From Trachythela sp. YZ-2020 (Eukaryota > Cnidaria > Anthozoa > Malacalcyonacea > Clavulariidae): 64,000 bases of DNA. The notes beneath the pieces were generated by a model that worked only from the letters and a program-made list of their open reading frames with translations, searched no databases and was not told where the DNA came from. A program made the translations under genes and the position numbers. The stretch covers positions 1,488,001-1,552,000 of the forward strand of contig JADLSH010000085.1 of NCBI GenBank assembly GCA_016169945.1, in the 5' to 3' direction. Of this stretch, positions 34,815-47,500 are shown piece after piece. Position 1 is the stretch's first letter; every line of letters starts with the position of its first letter.

Positions 34815-36250
34815 GAAACGACCGAACTCGTGAGCAAAATCGACGAAACTGGATGTATTGAACGTTTGACAACACTCGATAGATTACTTGACGAAAAGCT
34901 GAAATTTGTAAGAAAACTCGACGAAGAAATACTCGAAGCATGTCCAGTAGAAAGCATTGCTCAAGATATGGAAGAAGCGGAAGAATTTACGTCCAAAGTG
35001 TACGATGAAAGAAAGAGAATCGAGAATATTTTGAAGAAAAACCCGGTGACACTTTGCCATTATCAACCCAGTGTGACCAGATTTTAAGAATTAATTATGC
35101 TGCACAACCGACTAAATTATGCTAAATTGAGATAAATTATGCTAAAAAAGCGGATCCCGTTTAAATTTACTTTAAAATGTTACTATTAATTAGTAAAGTT
35201 ATAAAATACATTTTAAACAAGCTACAGTGTTGCTGGTATCTTTTCTTGCAAACTTCAGGTGAAAACCATGCAGCACGAGCGCAGAATAAATCTCAATGGA
35301 ATAAATTCAACTTCAAGCACGTGCTTCAAGCCTACCAAGAGATCCTGCTCGCAGGTTAAGCCAATGCAATGATGTCATAATCGTCAATCGTCATGGTAAT
35401 GAGAAATAGAGCAAGAATACAAGACTAGTGACTAATCTGACTGCTGAGCGCATTAATTTGGCGACAAATAACCAGTATTGGGGAGATTTTTTAAACTTTC
35501 CTTCAAAAATAACATTTACAGAGAGATGTCCTAACATTATGCTAACATTATGCTGATCCTGTGAGTTTATGCTAGAATTATGCTACATATTTCATTATGC
35601 TAATACACGTCTCCAAATGATGAAATTATGCTAAACTAGCATAATTATGCTAAATCTGGTCACACGTACTGTATCAATCCCCCTTATTCCGATTGATTCA
35701 CCCCTCCCGGAAACTTTATTGAATTCACAGGGGACCCTAATGGACATGAATCCTGAAGAATAAACGAAGTTTTAAATCAGTCTGTGAATTCTACTCCAAC
35801 CCCAAGTTATGCAAGTCGACCTAGATTGCCAAAGTTAACTTTACCAAAATTTGGCGAAATAAGAAAATTCCGTGGGTTTTGGGAACGTTTCCAGAGTGCT
35901 GTACACAATAACCCTGATCTTACTGATATTGACAAATTCAATTACGTATATTCTTTACTGGAGGGCCCTGGTCTTCGTGCTATTCAGGGTCTTACTATAA
36001 CTGCAGAAAATTACAAATCAGCGGTAGACATTCTTAACGAACGCTTTGGTAAAACCCAGCAAGTGATTTCAGCCCACATGGACAAAACTGTTGAAATCCG
36101 CATCTGGACGGTTTAGAAATAGCGGATGCAAGTCTTGTCACAGATTTATCATCCGAGATTGACATTTTGATTGGTGCAGATCGTTACTATAATATAATGT
36201 TGTCAAGGACTGTAGAAATTTGCCTCTTCAACATGAAGGAATTCGAACTC
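34815..36250 (+). pseudogene. BEL/Pao retrotransposon gag and protease debris
   Basis: First part (34815-35060): charged coiled coil, CIERLTTLDRLLDEKLKFVR and KLDEEILEACPVESI, typical of the BEL/Pao gag N-terminus. A hAT MITE (35069-35671) follows. The gag core resumes at about 35784: RPRLPKLTLPKFGEIRKFRG, FWERFQSAVHNNPDLTDIDK, FNYVYSLLEGPGLRAIQGL, NYKSAVDILNERFGKTQQVI. Next, after a gap, comes a protease-like end, LEIADASLVTDLSSEIDILI GADRYY, in another frame. Reverse transcriptase and integrase are absent. It is an internally deleted relic of a Pao-type LTR retrotransposon. Confidence 0.75.
35069..35671. mobile_element. hAT-type MITE with ATTATGCTA repeats
   Basis: 603 bp, starting CAGTGTGACCAGATTT and ending with the inverse after a 3-base insertion (AAATCTGGTCACACGTACTG). 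An 8-bp flank is duplicated with one mismatch: TATCAACC (35061-35068) and TATCAATC (35672-35679). Both ends hold multiple ATTATGCTA motifs, of the sort hAT transposases bind as subterminal repeats. It is inserted in the BEL gag relic. Confidence 0.7.
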
Positions 36251-36299
36251 TTTCTTTATCGGTATTCTCCTCTACTAATAACTTCCAAAAACTGTTCTT

Positions 36300-37727
36300 C
36301 TGATTTTCTCGACTTACTCCAAGAGAGTGAGTGATTTTTTCCCATACTGAGTAGGCTTTGTTTGTTTTATAAGACGGTTCATGCATTCGTTTTCATTTTG
36401 TGTGTATACCCTGGGAGGATACCCGAGGCCACACATTGATCATATATCTGCTCTGAACGACTCACGCAACACATCGGATCTTCCATCAAGAAAGTATTTA
36501 GTAAATTATTTGCCTTTCGTGAAATTGGACCATTTGTTCACAGCAATGTCACAGGCTTGGTCAAAATCGTCTGAAGAGGTACAGTCAATAAGTCCACCTT
36601 CTCGTTTGTCTCCAACATTCTTGCGAAATATATCACTTATTATTTCCATGGAAACCTCTTTCGTCATGCCAAGTTCATCTAACTTGTGCTGAATATTGTC
36701 TCTCAAGTGGATGTCGCATCGTAGTTGTCTAGTGTCATTGAATACATCACTGAAAGCATGAAATAGATTAGGCTCGCCATCAGTTCCATACACCAAAACA
36801 CCACTTAAGTCTGGTTGATACTTAGTTATTAGGAGCGGGAGATTTTTGTAAGATGACGTGAGCTATTTTGTCCAATAGTGACTGGATGATTACCTCTTTC
36901 GGTTTCTAGAAGAAAGTTTTGGTATGTCACAAATGTAAAGTAATAATCAGAAGTTTGAAACGTTGCGTCAACCCCCAATACACAGAATGACTCTGGATTC
37001 GTGCAGAATCGCTTGACGTCGAATAGCTCTGTTCCAAGAGCAGTGGTATTAACTACGAACACAACATTCTTTTCGATAGCTGTGGGCACAGAAGTCGCTA
37101 CTTTGCTTGGCTCTTTGCAACCAGTTATTATGATGTCCACAACTTTATCGGTCGAAATCCCCTTTGTCATCCCACACTTGTACACAGGCAAAGATTTGTT
37201 TTCGTTGTAATAGAAGGTTTTTGCAAAGCAGATTTATACTTTCGTTAACATTGCTCCTGTCTAACTCCATACTTTGATACTTGTCTTTTCTCTGTATTTC
37301 CATGCTTCTATAGTCGTTGACATCTAAATCATCGCCCTCCGTCTTGTCAGCTAGTTCAGTACTCTGATCTTTTGAGTTTTTGTTTCCACTCGTATCCAGA
37401 ACGATGACCTCGTCAACACTATCGTCCCCCATCTTGTCAGGTCGCTCACTATTCTGTTCTCTTGAATTGCTGCTGCAATTCCTATCCACAACAACGACAT
37501 CGTTAACAAACACCATCCTCTTCCATCTTATCTGGCTGTTCATAAATAATAACTTTTGTGTTTTGACTTGCTGTTACCACTCCCACACATGGATACGGTA
37601 GTACCTCATCGACATTATCGTACCCTGTTCTCTCAGGTTGTTCATCGCGTCTGCCGTTTGACTTCTCGCGACTATTTTGGGAAATGATTGCATATTCCAT
37701 TTCTTTGGAACTGCTTATTGGTAGCAA
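36300..37727 (-). pseudogene. MULE-like transposase relic of a second family
   Basis: Read on the minus strand from 37727 down. An acidic leader repeats a motif of the type PDKMGDDSVDEV. It is followed, after a frame change, by VYKCGMTKGISTDKVVDIII, NPESFCVLGVDATFQTSDYY, FTFVTYQNFLLETERGNHPV, then after a frame change near 36850 LPLLITKYQPDLSGVLVYGT and GEPNLFHAFSDVF, LRCDIHLRDNIQHKLDELGM, EGGLIDCTSSDDFDQACDIA, and finally YPPRVYTQNENECMNRLIK. The VLGVDATF...YGTDGE spacing fits the DD(E) core of MULE-like transposases. At least three frameshifts and one stop. A broken protein kinase lies just upstream on the same strand. Confidence 0.7.
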
Positions 37728-38745
37728 AAATATAGAGTAAGTTAAGAGTCATAACTGTTTGGAAACACCGCGGTCAGACGTCTGCGCATGCTCACGTCTG
37801 ACTTGCGGCCTTCGTCGCTAGACTGAAAAAGACTAGAAATAGTGTTGTACACTCAATGCAAATTTTTTGTTACAAGAAAGATGCGGTGAAATTTCCAACA
37901 TTAGACTTTTAGCTGTTTCCTTAGTGTAAACGCTTTTTTATTCCGTACCTATCCCTATTGTATTTTGGCAGCCATTTTCCCCGCTATTTCCGTAGACGCG
38001 CGACATGCAGAGTTTATTATGAGCAAATATCATAATTTATAAAATATACGAGAAACTGCACATGCCAGCTCAAACCATTCGCATATTTTCAAGAAGTATA
38101 TACTGATTCTTGTTTCTAAATATTTTAGGGTACCAGAGAGGTCAGACACTCGGCCATGTCTCCTCTTGGGTAACAGCTGCCGCTGTATATACACACGCGA
38201 GTTTATGTTTTGGAAATAGAAACGATTTTCTGTCTTTGCGCATGCTAATGCTTGCTAATGCAAAATTGGTTAACGTTGAATGTTACTAAAACAGAATATA
38301 TGTTCATATGATCTGACAGTAACCTTGAAAAATACGGGATATAGAATATCTATTTTGTAAAGGGAAACCCGGCAAAATTCGGCTAAATATAGTGTCGACT
38401 TGACCTAATGGAATACACGGTATCGTCATCGAAACAGCAAAAAAGTGGTTCAGTAGTTCAGCAACTTATTAAATTATTGAACACTAACTTTCGTTTCTTA
38501 ATTTCTAAACCACCACTTTTCTCAAGTAGTTAGTGTTTGCATTGTTTGTATTGGAGAATCTCTGTTGAAAAACTACCCCAAATCATTGCTTTGTAGGGGT
38601 TCTTCCTGGGTTGTGACCTTGGAAAACAGTTCATCAGCGTAATGATTATAATATAACATGTAATAGTTTCAATAGGCTAGCAATTATCAGGTATAGGATA
38701 AACTTACCCACTATCTAGGAAGGTGAGAACTTCAGACACTGCAGG
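37728..38745. other. Spacer between kinase and transposase relics, no gene seen
   Basis: 1 kb without recognisable coding sequence. GTAGTTCAGC/AAGTAGTTAGTG-type blocks around AAGTGGT and ACCACTT (38445 and 38512) form a small imperfect hairpin. Confidence 0.3.
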
Positions 38746-39710
38746 TTTATCGTATGGTGCAAAAGAAGCGCACTTCAAAAACGCACTGTGAACACGTTGC
38801 AAGTTGTCTTTTCTGCATCATCTTGCGTAAATACGTGCCGTACTCTTGAGGTTTCACACCACTTTGAATGAGGTCGTACTTGTATGGAGTGCTGAAATTA
38901 GGGTTTACCAGATTATAGAATACAAATCCGAGAGCCCAGGTGTCCACTTTAGAAACTCCATGGATCCACCACCGTAAAATTTGGTTAACTCTGGTAAAGT
39001 TATTTCCGGAGCCATAAATGCAGGTGTTCCTCTTCCCAAATTATTTGTACTTGTTATATGGAACGACTGTGTCTTAATGAGACTGGAGCGACGTTCAGCA
39101 AAATCCGTTAATTTGCACTTGACTGGAGAGTTCAACCATATTTCTTGAATTTGGCAATTATCTTTAAGGTCATAATAGTGCTGGTTTGATACTAAAATAT
39201 TATCTGGCTTTAGTTCTCTGTGGACAATCCCGTTGTCGTGAAGATACTTCAGATCTTTTGTCACCTCAATAGCTATCGTCGGCACGACGTGAGCAAATTC
39301 CTCTAACCAACTGTCTTGGTCTATTTCCTTCAGAAGAGATTTTACAGTGGTAACTCTCAGATCTTGCTCAAATGGCTTGAAATCAAAATCAAAATAGTCA
39401 AACAGCAAAGCAGGTGGAGACATGCAAATTCCTTAAAAACTGACAATATTTTCATGTTTGCATGTATGCAAAAGCCTCGCTTCTTTCACATGCAAAGATG
39501 TCTTTGCCGTCATCTTCCATGTTATGCATGAAATTCATCAGTACCACTTTTAATGGTTGGCACAGACACGGTAGAGAAACTTCCTCTGCCAATTTCATGG
39601 TGAATGTCAAGTTCACCATAATCAAAAATCGGCAAATCTTTAACATTTTGCAATGGTAGCTTGAAAGACATTGCTTTGACCTGAAATTTGATACAAAATG
39701 TACAAAAAAT
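38746..39710 (-). pseudogene. Protein kinase domain pseudogene
   Basis: Minus strand, at least four frames. Order: LDIHHEIGRGSFSTV (glycine loop), ARLLHTCKHENIVSF (helix C region), ALLFDYFDFDFKPF, LKYLHDNGIVHRELKPDNIL (catalytic loop), VKCKLTDFAERRS (DFG position), GRGTPAFMAPEI (activation and P+1 loops) and DTWALGFVFYNLVNPN (helix F). The catalytic loop has HRE in place of HRD, and DFG has become DFA. With the frameshifts, this argues that it is dead. It lies on the same strand and upstream of a MULE-like relic; the two might have been parts of one mobile or captured unit (inference). Confidence 0.8.
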
Positions 39711-40296
39711 ATCATGCATAAAAACTTGTATAACAACGGCAGTTACATAAACTTTGTAAAATAATTCAATTGCTTTAGATATTGTATAGACAAGTGTTGT
39801 TTTGCATTAAATAAGTTAAGTTCATTTTTTGCCTGGAAGTTCCCCCCTGAGAATAAGGGAGTCGGGAGCAGCATGCCGCTGGTTCGGACATAAATTTTTT
39901 ATTTTTAAAATGACCATGTAAACGTCAACGTACATCAATATTTAAAGTGCTACATACAAGAATATCTGATAGCTATGTTCTACAGGGTGTTCAAAAAAAG
40001 CCGTCCACCTTTCATGCTTATAATAATTATTGCAATATTAGACTATATAAAGTGATTTAAGTCTTATGCATCAGTCAAATCCAAGCGTGCCCATCCCCCC
40101 TCCCCCAAGGGCCAACCCCGGGAATTTGACAAATTTTGTAAAAATGGTGCTAATGCCCCACGGTGGGGAACATCTGTTTTACAAAAACGTGGCCACGATT
40201 TGTAAATCGCGGACTGAGTCCGTGTTTTCCCAGTGCAGTGCAGTCCAGTCCAGTCCAGGCCAGTCCAGTCCAGTCAGTGTTTTACGACATGCCAAG
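39711..40296. other. Intergenic, partial repeat ends
   Basis: Contains an isolated ACAGGGTGTTCAAAAAAAGC at 39983, resembling one end of a mariner-type MITE without a partner. A short CAGTCCAGTCCAGTCCAG tandem is at 40232-40276. No gene seen. Confidence 0.4.
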
Positions 40297-40300
40297 TTAA

Positions 40301-41165
40301 GGTGGCTGTCAAGTCTGTTCTGCTTATGTCATAGACATGGGCGTGGTTTGTTTACATATATTTTGTTTGAAATATGCTGAAATTTTTGCACAAACTCCTA
40401 CTTTATTACTATTTAACAATTAGTTATAGCTTTACTAAAAATAAATTATGTATATTTTAGACAAGTACATGATAAAATTTATGTTTCTTCTCTTATAAGC
40501 ATGACAACGTCTTGAAGTAGTAGGCTAAAGTAAAGCATTTGGTGTTTAATTGCTCGTAAAGCATGTTGTAATTCACTTCCCTCAACCACCGGAATTGTTC
40601 AAAATTCAGACAAATTTTGTCCATACCCTTAAAATATTTCCTATGAAATTTGTCGTTTAGGGGCTAAATTTTTGCTTTAGCAGTTCAATTTTACCATTCG
40701 TGATGTATTCTGAATGCATAATGAGCTAATCTGTGGGCCCACAGATCGGAATTTTAATTAAAGGGACTGGTCATAAAGTACAGTGGGGGCTATGAAAATT
40801 GAATTTTACAAAGAATAGTTTTAGGTGACCCACCCCCCGACTTTTCGAAAAAATACACATGATCCACCCCCATAGTGACATTTTTCTTTTTGGAAAACAA
40901 ATAAAACGTACATTTAGTCCCGTAGAAAGATATTTAAAGTTAGGGGCTGAGACTTAGGGGGTCCGGGGCAAGCGTCTAGCATAAAGCAACATTACATTTA
41001 AGTAATATAATATTGTTTTGCACGAGTTCAGATATATATAGAATTAATACTCTCAATAGCCCATTTCCACCTGTACTTTATGATCAGATCAGTTCCTAAT
41101 TACCTGTTGTTTACAAAATATGTAAACAAAACACGCGCGTGAGCAGAACGGACTTGACAGCCACT
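40301..41165. mobile_element. TTAA-flanked non-autonomous element (piggyBac-type)
   Basis: 865 bp with ends GGTGGCTGTCAAGTCTGTTC and near-inverse GGACTTGACAGCCACT, flanked by TTAA at 40297-40300 and 41166-41169. Inverted similarity extends inward through a GTTTGTTTACATATTTTG block on both sides. TTAA is the piggyBac target. No transposase is present. Confidence 0.75.
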
Positions 41166-41582
41166 TTAATTATTTGACGTTTTCCCTCATGAAGCTACTT
41201 CCTCATCGGAAGATATAATACTTCTGCATGCTTGTGGCCTGTCGAGCATATCTAATGAAGCACATCCGCAGATCCGCTGGTAAATATAGTAATGGGTGCC
41301 ACTTTGCAAAAAGCAGTGCGACTATTACACCCACTAAAATCCGCTTTCAACAGATTAACGGCTCGTTCCTTCGAAATCATCAATCACCTTCTTCATACTG
41401 CATGGGCAATGCCAGGAGTTTATTTGTTACAAAGGAAATCGATAATGAAAAGCATGCGTAACAACGTTCTATTTACACAAGAACGGAATAATTATTTGAG
41501 TTTCAAATACTTTGAAGCCGTGCACTGTCTGTAAATACACAGGAAGTTCAAATGATTCAGATGTTAATTGTTTATCAGGATT

Positions 41583-44500
41583 ATGATTTTGGAAGAATTA
41601 GTTGGTTGTTTTGTGGCCCTTGGCTCGAGTTTGTTAATTCAAACACCGAATATATCTCGAAGTCGGCTTCAGATAGAACGGGAAGAAGTATACGAAGGCT
41701 TAATACATCGTGAGTACGAGCAAGCGGTACAGCCCAAGTTGCCTTATTATGAAGAAGATATGTCTGTTTTGGTGCAAGGTGATATACAACCCAGGCGAAA
41801 TTTTTGTGAATCATTTCTCCGAAGTATTAAGGCAAATATAGGATTAGTAATGGCGGTTGTTTTCGTATTAAGCTTGCTCATTGTTGGGATGGTCTATGTG
41901 GATTTAAATACGACTAACGCGTGTACAGCATGGAAGCACAATAATTTCACTGTTCCATCGAACATACGAATCATACGTATTGTTGGAATGTCTGTCACTT
42001 TACTGCCGTTGTTTACCTGGTTTCCAGGATGTGTTGTTATGTTATGGGGTTTCAAAGAGTTCAAAAAGAGTTATCTATTGCGTGTATTTGTCTGTCAGGT
42101 GGTGTCACTATCCATGACATGTGCTTTTAAAATTGTTGAATTTGATAAGATAACAACTGCCAATGTTGAATACAGGTTAGTAAGTCCGTTGAAAGGCTTT
42201 AATCAGAGGTCAGGTTGGATTCGATTCCACGCCGTTACTCTCACGCCGAAGCATTTGCAATCACATGCCAATATCGTCTTGACAGGATTCATGAAAACAG
42301 AAAACTTCAACATTATTTCTGTAACGCAATACAACACCGCAGAAATTAGAAACACGTGCATTCAGGCAGACACAGTACTTGTCTAGTGCTTATACCATGG
42401 TTATAAATTTATTCAGACTTTACTTAGTTCGTCATTTATTTAATTTCATTGTGTACGTAAACGACATTACCGGCATAATAGAACAAGCGAAGTTACGCCA
42501 ATACGCCGACGATGACGAAACTCAACGCCGGATATCTTTATTACTCTATTATTGACTTTATAAAACGGTACTATTTCACCTGATTAATTATTTACAACTA
42601 CTAGAAGTTACTATCGCAAGTGAAATGCTGCCTATAGCCATCAATGTGACAATAATTTCCTGCAAAATAATGAATCGTGTAGAAATTCTGTATATCGCCT
42701 TCTGTGAGTTGTGTCTGAAGTTTTCGCAGTGAGTTTTCGGGCCTTGCCACTAATTTGCAGCTACACATTGTTTACCAGCATTTTGTCGAAATTTCGTATC
42801 GCCCTGGTTAAAGTCAGCAGAGACTGTTTCACTTGGGTCAACCACGTCATATACTGTGGGTCCAGGATTTTCCTCAACATCATTTGCCATTCTCAACAAC
42901 AGTGGAACATACACAATGTAGCATGACATTTCAGTAAATGACACTATAGCTTGACTAAAACGTGTAATATGTTCTGCCAATTTTTGTGTTGGCAAATAAA
43001 GTATACACAAGTGAAATATTGGCACCAATATTATTAATACAATGATGTTTATACCCAGCTGAAATAACATCAACATTATATACCTAAAGTTACCTTCCAG
43101 TTGGGTTGAATACTTTTTGATTCCCACATTATTATGTGCTCCTATTCGGGAGCTTGATATTGCTCAATTGTTACCCCCATTTATACAGTACTCTACAGTC
43201 ACCACAAGGTTGTCTTATCTTTCAATATTATACACAAGCACAGCGCTTCGTTCAGTATTTTGTACAGTTGTAACTTTCTGTTTGTTCACAGGAATCACAG
43301 TCAACAGACACAACAATTATGCCTTCGTCTGATTCACAGCCAACAGACACAACAATTTTTCGTTTGTATTGATTTTAACGAGCACAATGGCTTCGCTTGA
43401 ATTTAGTTTGAATATAGTTTGAATATAGTTTGAATATAGTTTGAATACGTGTAAACACACGATATAAAAGTCTGATCAAACCGATCATTGTCATTGTTTG
43501 CTTGTAAGCATTAAAAATAAGTTTACACTTCATCTTACCTTGATAAAAAGATAATATTTCTTGCAATTCGCAGCTTGAGCCTTGAAGAAGAACATTCAGC
43601 GAAAACCATGATAGGCCGTAGGATGAGCATCCAAAAGATGCAATCAGGGCCTTTTTTAAGAAATCATCAGTGGGGGGGCATCATCGAAAGGGGACGTAAC
43701 AAGTAGGTGGTGTATTATATGTGTATGAAGGCGAAGGGGGGTCTGGGGAAAATTTTTGTATTCTTGAGTCTCTGTGGCTTGATTTCCTGCGTTTTCAGAG
43801 ACAATTTTTGATATATCCCATCTAAACGGGCCAGGTTTTGTTGTGAGAATACAATAGCTTTCCTCTAAACTCAGTTTTTTTCCATTTTTGGCTTATACTT
43901 TGGACAAAAGGGATCTTCACTGGGGGGGGGCAAAAATAGCTTACTGGGGGGGCGAACATGGGGGCTGGGGGGGCTTTTGCCCCTCCAGTACATTAGTTAA
44001 AAAAGGCCCTGGATGCAATTCCGTTGCACCCCTCGTGGAACTACGTAATTTTCACATGAATCAATAGATAAAAACTTACTTCATCAGAATCCGTTGCTCC
44101 CCAAGCGAAACAGGTGCACAATTGGGAAAAAAATCCCTCCAAAGTTTGCTATTTTCGCTCTTCGAAATACTCGAACCGCCATTGTTTTGGTAGCAAATAC
44201 GCATGCGCATGTCAGCCAAACTCGCACTGCGCACGCGCAGACAGAAAAATGGATTTTCCCTGTGGGTTTTTGGTTTTCCCCGATTTCCCCCGTAAAAACA
44301 ACAAAATAAAATCACTGAATAGAGATCAAACCTTGTAATATTAACGAATAAATACACACACATTAAATATTGTTTAAAACACATTGTACATTTTGCCTGC
44401 TCATATGCTAAATCACTTCAATTAATTGGCTATTGTTTCAAAATACCGTTTTAACATACGTTTTAACATATAAAATCCATAATTTCATCATAACTATCTA

Positions 44501-47500
44501 TAATTGAAAGAAATGTTTTCATCCTTGAGCCCAGATTTTCATCAGTGCAATAAAATCCCACTTATTGGATCCTGGCCAAGGGCCTACGCTCAAAACGAGA
44601 TTGCATGTATTCTACAATAAGCTGTCCTGGGTTTTGTCTGGTAAAGTTCTACTTCTCGCATTTGAACTATTACATATGTTATATTGTAACATAAGTTGGT
44701 ATTTAGCCACTATCTAGAATAACAAGGAACGATTTAGAATTTCCCTCAGTTTCTGTGTTGGAATTCAGATCATCATCATCAATGGTACCATGCCTGTAGA
44801 TTTTATTTTTGTGGAGGTAGCCAATCTTCAAATGGAGCTGGGCTATGCCACATTCTCGTACCCAGAGCTCGTCTTACGCGCACTCAACAGAGCATGATGA
44901 GGGTCGAGGGGTACGAGAATGGGTTGCGCCGCAACTGCAGATCAAAATTTTACTGTTTCCATGACAGTGTTTCCACTTTCCAGTTTAATTGTCATAAATT
45001 TATTTCATGTCAATTGTCATGTTTATGTGCATCCGCTGGGTATTTTAGTCTTAACAAGTGTCAAGTGCATATGTTATTTATTGAATACAGAATATAGAAG
45101 TGCATTCTGAGAGTGCATTCTTGCAGTTATTCCAGTTAGCCGGTAACTCCAGGCTTAGATAACTAGCTCCAAATGATTTTTGGAATTTGGAGTTAGCAAC
45201 ACAGCAAGTAACTTCAGGCTTACATACCTAGCGGCTAGGCTGGCTCGCTACACATACTTTTTGGAGTTAGGCAGTTAACTCAAGGCTTAGATACCTAGCT
45301 TTTTCATGATGTTTGGAGTTATACCTAGCTCCAAATGATTTTTGGAGTTAGCCAGTAACTCCACAATTCATATTTCAACTCAGTTAGTTTTGAATTACTC
45401 AAGTGTATATTTTGGATTTGGAGTTAGTCCTTTGGACTTTGGAGGTAGCGTCGCTCCATGGCTTCCTACTTTCTGCAGCCATGAATGGTACAGCTCTCTT
45501 CATCAAAGTCTTCATCGTTGTTTTCAGACTTATTTGACATATGTTCCTCAACCAATTCAGAAGAATCCAAATTTTCCACATATACAATCTCACTAACATT
45601 TCTCATTTTTGGTACACAGAACACAAGTTGGGGATAACTTTTCATCAGTCATTGCTTGATTTTAAAACCTCTATATTTACATGCATCCACATTCTCGGCG
45701 GTCCTTAGCAATGATAACAAATTTCTCCAGCAAATCTTTCATATACTTTATTTGCTTATTTCCGATGACCTCCGTCTCGATTACTTTCTTACAGAAGACA
45801 TCATAAGACATCATAAGATCTTCAGTCTCCGATTGCTTCTTCGTCTCTCTGGTGAGAAATTTTGTATAATTGCAGTAGCAAACTTTGTGATAGCGGACTT
45901 CCAGTGCTACACAGTCTTTCCCCCGGATTTGCACGAGTATCCGTTCATCATTCTTTCTCTCGGCAGCTGTACGTAGATGACCAGCATCAATTGTTTCTAC
46001 CAACATGAGTGGGGTTCTTCTTCTCTTATTAGTTACCTGGTGTGAAACAAAATTATATCACAATTCAAGATATTTTAAAACCAAACCCGAGAATGTTGTG
46101 TACATTGCGCTAGTCCCCGAGCCGGCGCGAAGCGCCGTGCGAGGGTACTAATTCCGCTCGAGATTTACACCCGGGTATGTGAAAACATTGTGGAATGCAA
46201 AGTCGTCCGCCATTTTTTTTTGTCATGGACAGGACTGGACTGGACCAGTGAACTCAATTTGGTTACCTGGAACGCTAACTGGCAGTGAAAAGTGAAGCCA
46301 AAATAACAGTGCCTACGCCATCAAACGTGATTGATTTCACAACGGCCAAAGTTCAAAATAAGTTCACGAAAATAGAAAAAAAACTTAAAAAGCTGTTAAA
46401 ACCTGCACGATAGCTTATCTTATCCCATATTTTTATGGCTTTCATAAACTTTTTGCACACACTAGCTTATACGCCTTATACGACTGACAAAAAACAAAAT
46501 ATTTTCGCTGTTTGAACAAAAACACCGAGAAAACTTGCTTACTTCAGTCACTCAGTGACAAAGATATGTTTTCCTCCTAGTTTTCCTTCTGTAATCTTTT
46601 TTAGCCAGTTACAAAGTAGAAACTACTTCGAGTTGCAAAAAAACTGTTGTTTTTTTCCCAAAAAATAACACAAAAATAGAGTTTACGTACGGACCGCGCA
46701 GTAAATAAGTTGTGGGGGACTGAAACTGACGTACGGACCGCGTGAAATTGACTTTTGGGGGACTGAAACTGACGTACGGACCGCGTAAAAGGACTGGGAT
46801 TTAGGCTTCACTTTTTTCCGCCTGAATGATTGAGTGTTATCGTTCCAGATATTAGAAATTTATGGAGTTCACTGGACTGGACAGGACCTTTTCGTAAGGT
46901 ATGCGCATGCGCAAGTTCAAGCCGAGAGAAGACAGTGAAGACTTCCATTTTGCAAACTTTTTTCAAAATTAGTTTTGCACTCATTTTATAAGTAAGTCTC
47001 TATGTCTCCGAAACAAGATAAATGAAAATTATTTAGAGGACAAATTAACAAGAGGAGAAAAAGTCGAAAGACCGAAAAAGGAGCGTTTTAAACAGGCAAG
47101 TGTCTATTTTCCATGCTTTGTTTGCCGATTTTTTAACATAGCATGCAGTATAGTTTGTGAATTTGAAAATGTGTAGATCATTCTGTGTGGTCAATACAAC
47201 ATTGATTGATCTTTAAGAGTATTTTAGTATTGATTCAAATATGTTATAGAAAAATAAAAAAGCATTAAATCTCAAAAACTTCATTGCAAAAGCAAGTGCG
47301 AAGTATAAAAATACTCCTCGAAAAGCAGTTGAAGTTTTTTGAAAATTTCGAAACGTTTTGTGAACGTCTAAGGTTGAATGTTACAGTAAATCAAACCTAA
47401 AAGAGTACACAATAGCATACCCACTTTACATAGTTGGACAATTGATAATTTTATAGTTAAAAACAAAATAAGATTTTGTACAAATTAAAATATAAAAAAT

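Noticed and set aside
39983..40010. Mariner-type end ACAGGGTGTTCAAAA
   Set aside because: No matching inverted end within a plausible distance, so not called as an element.
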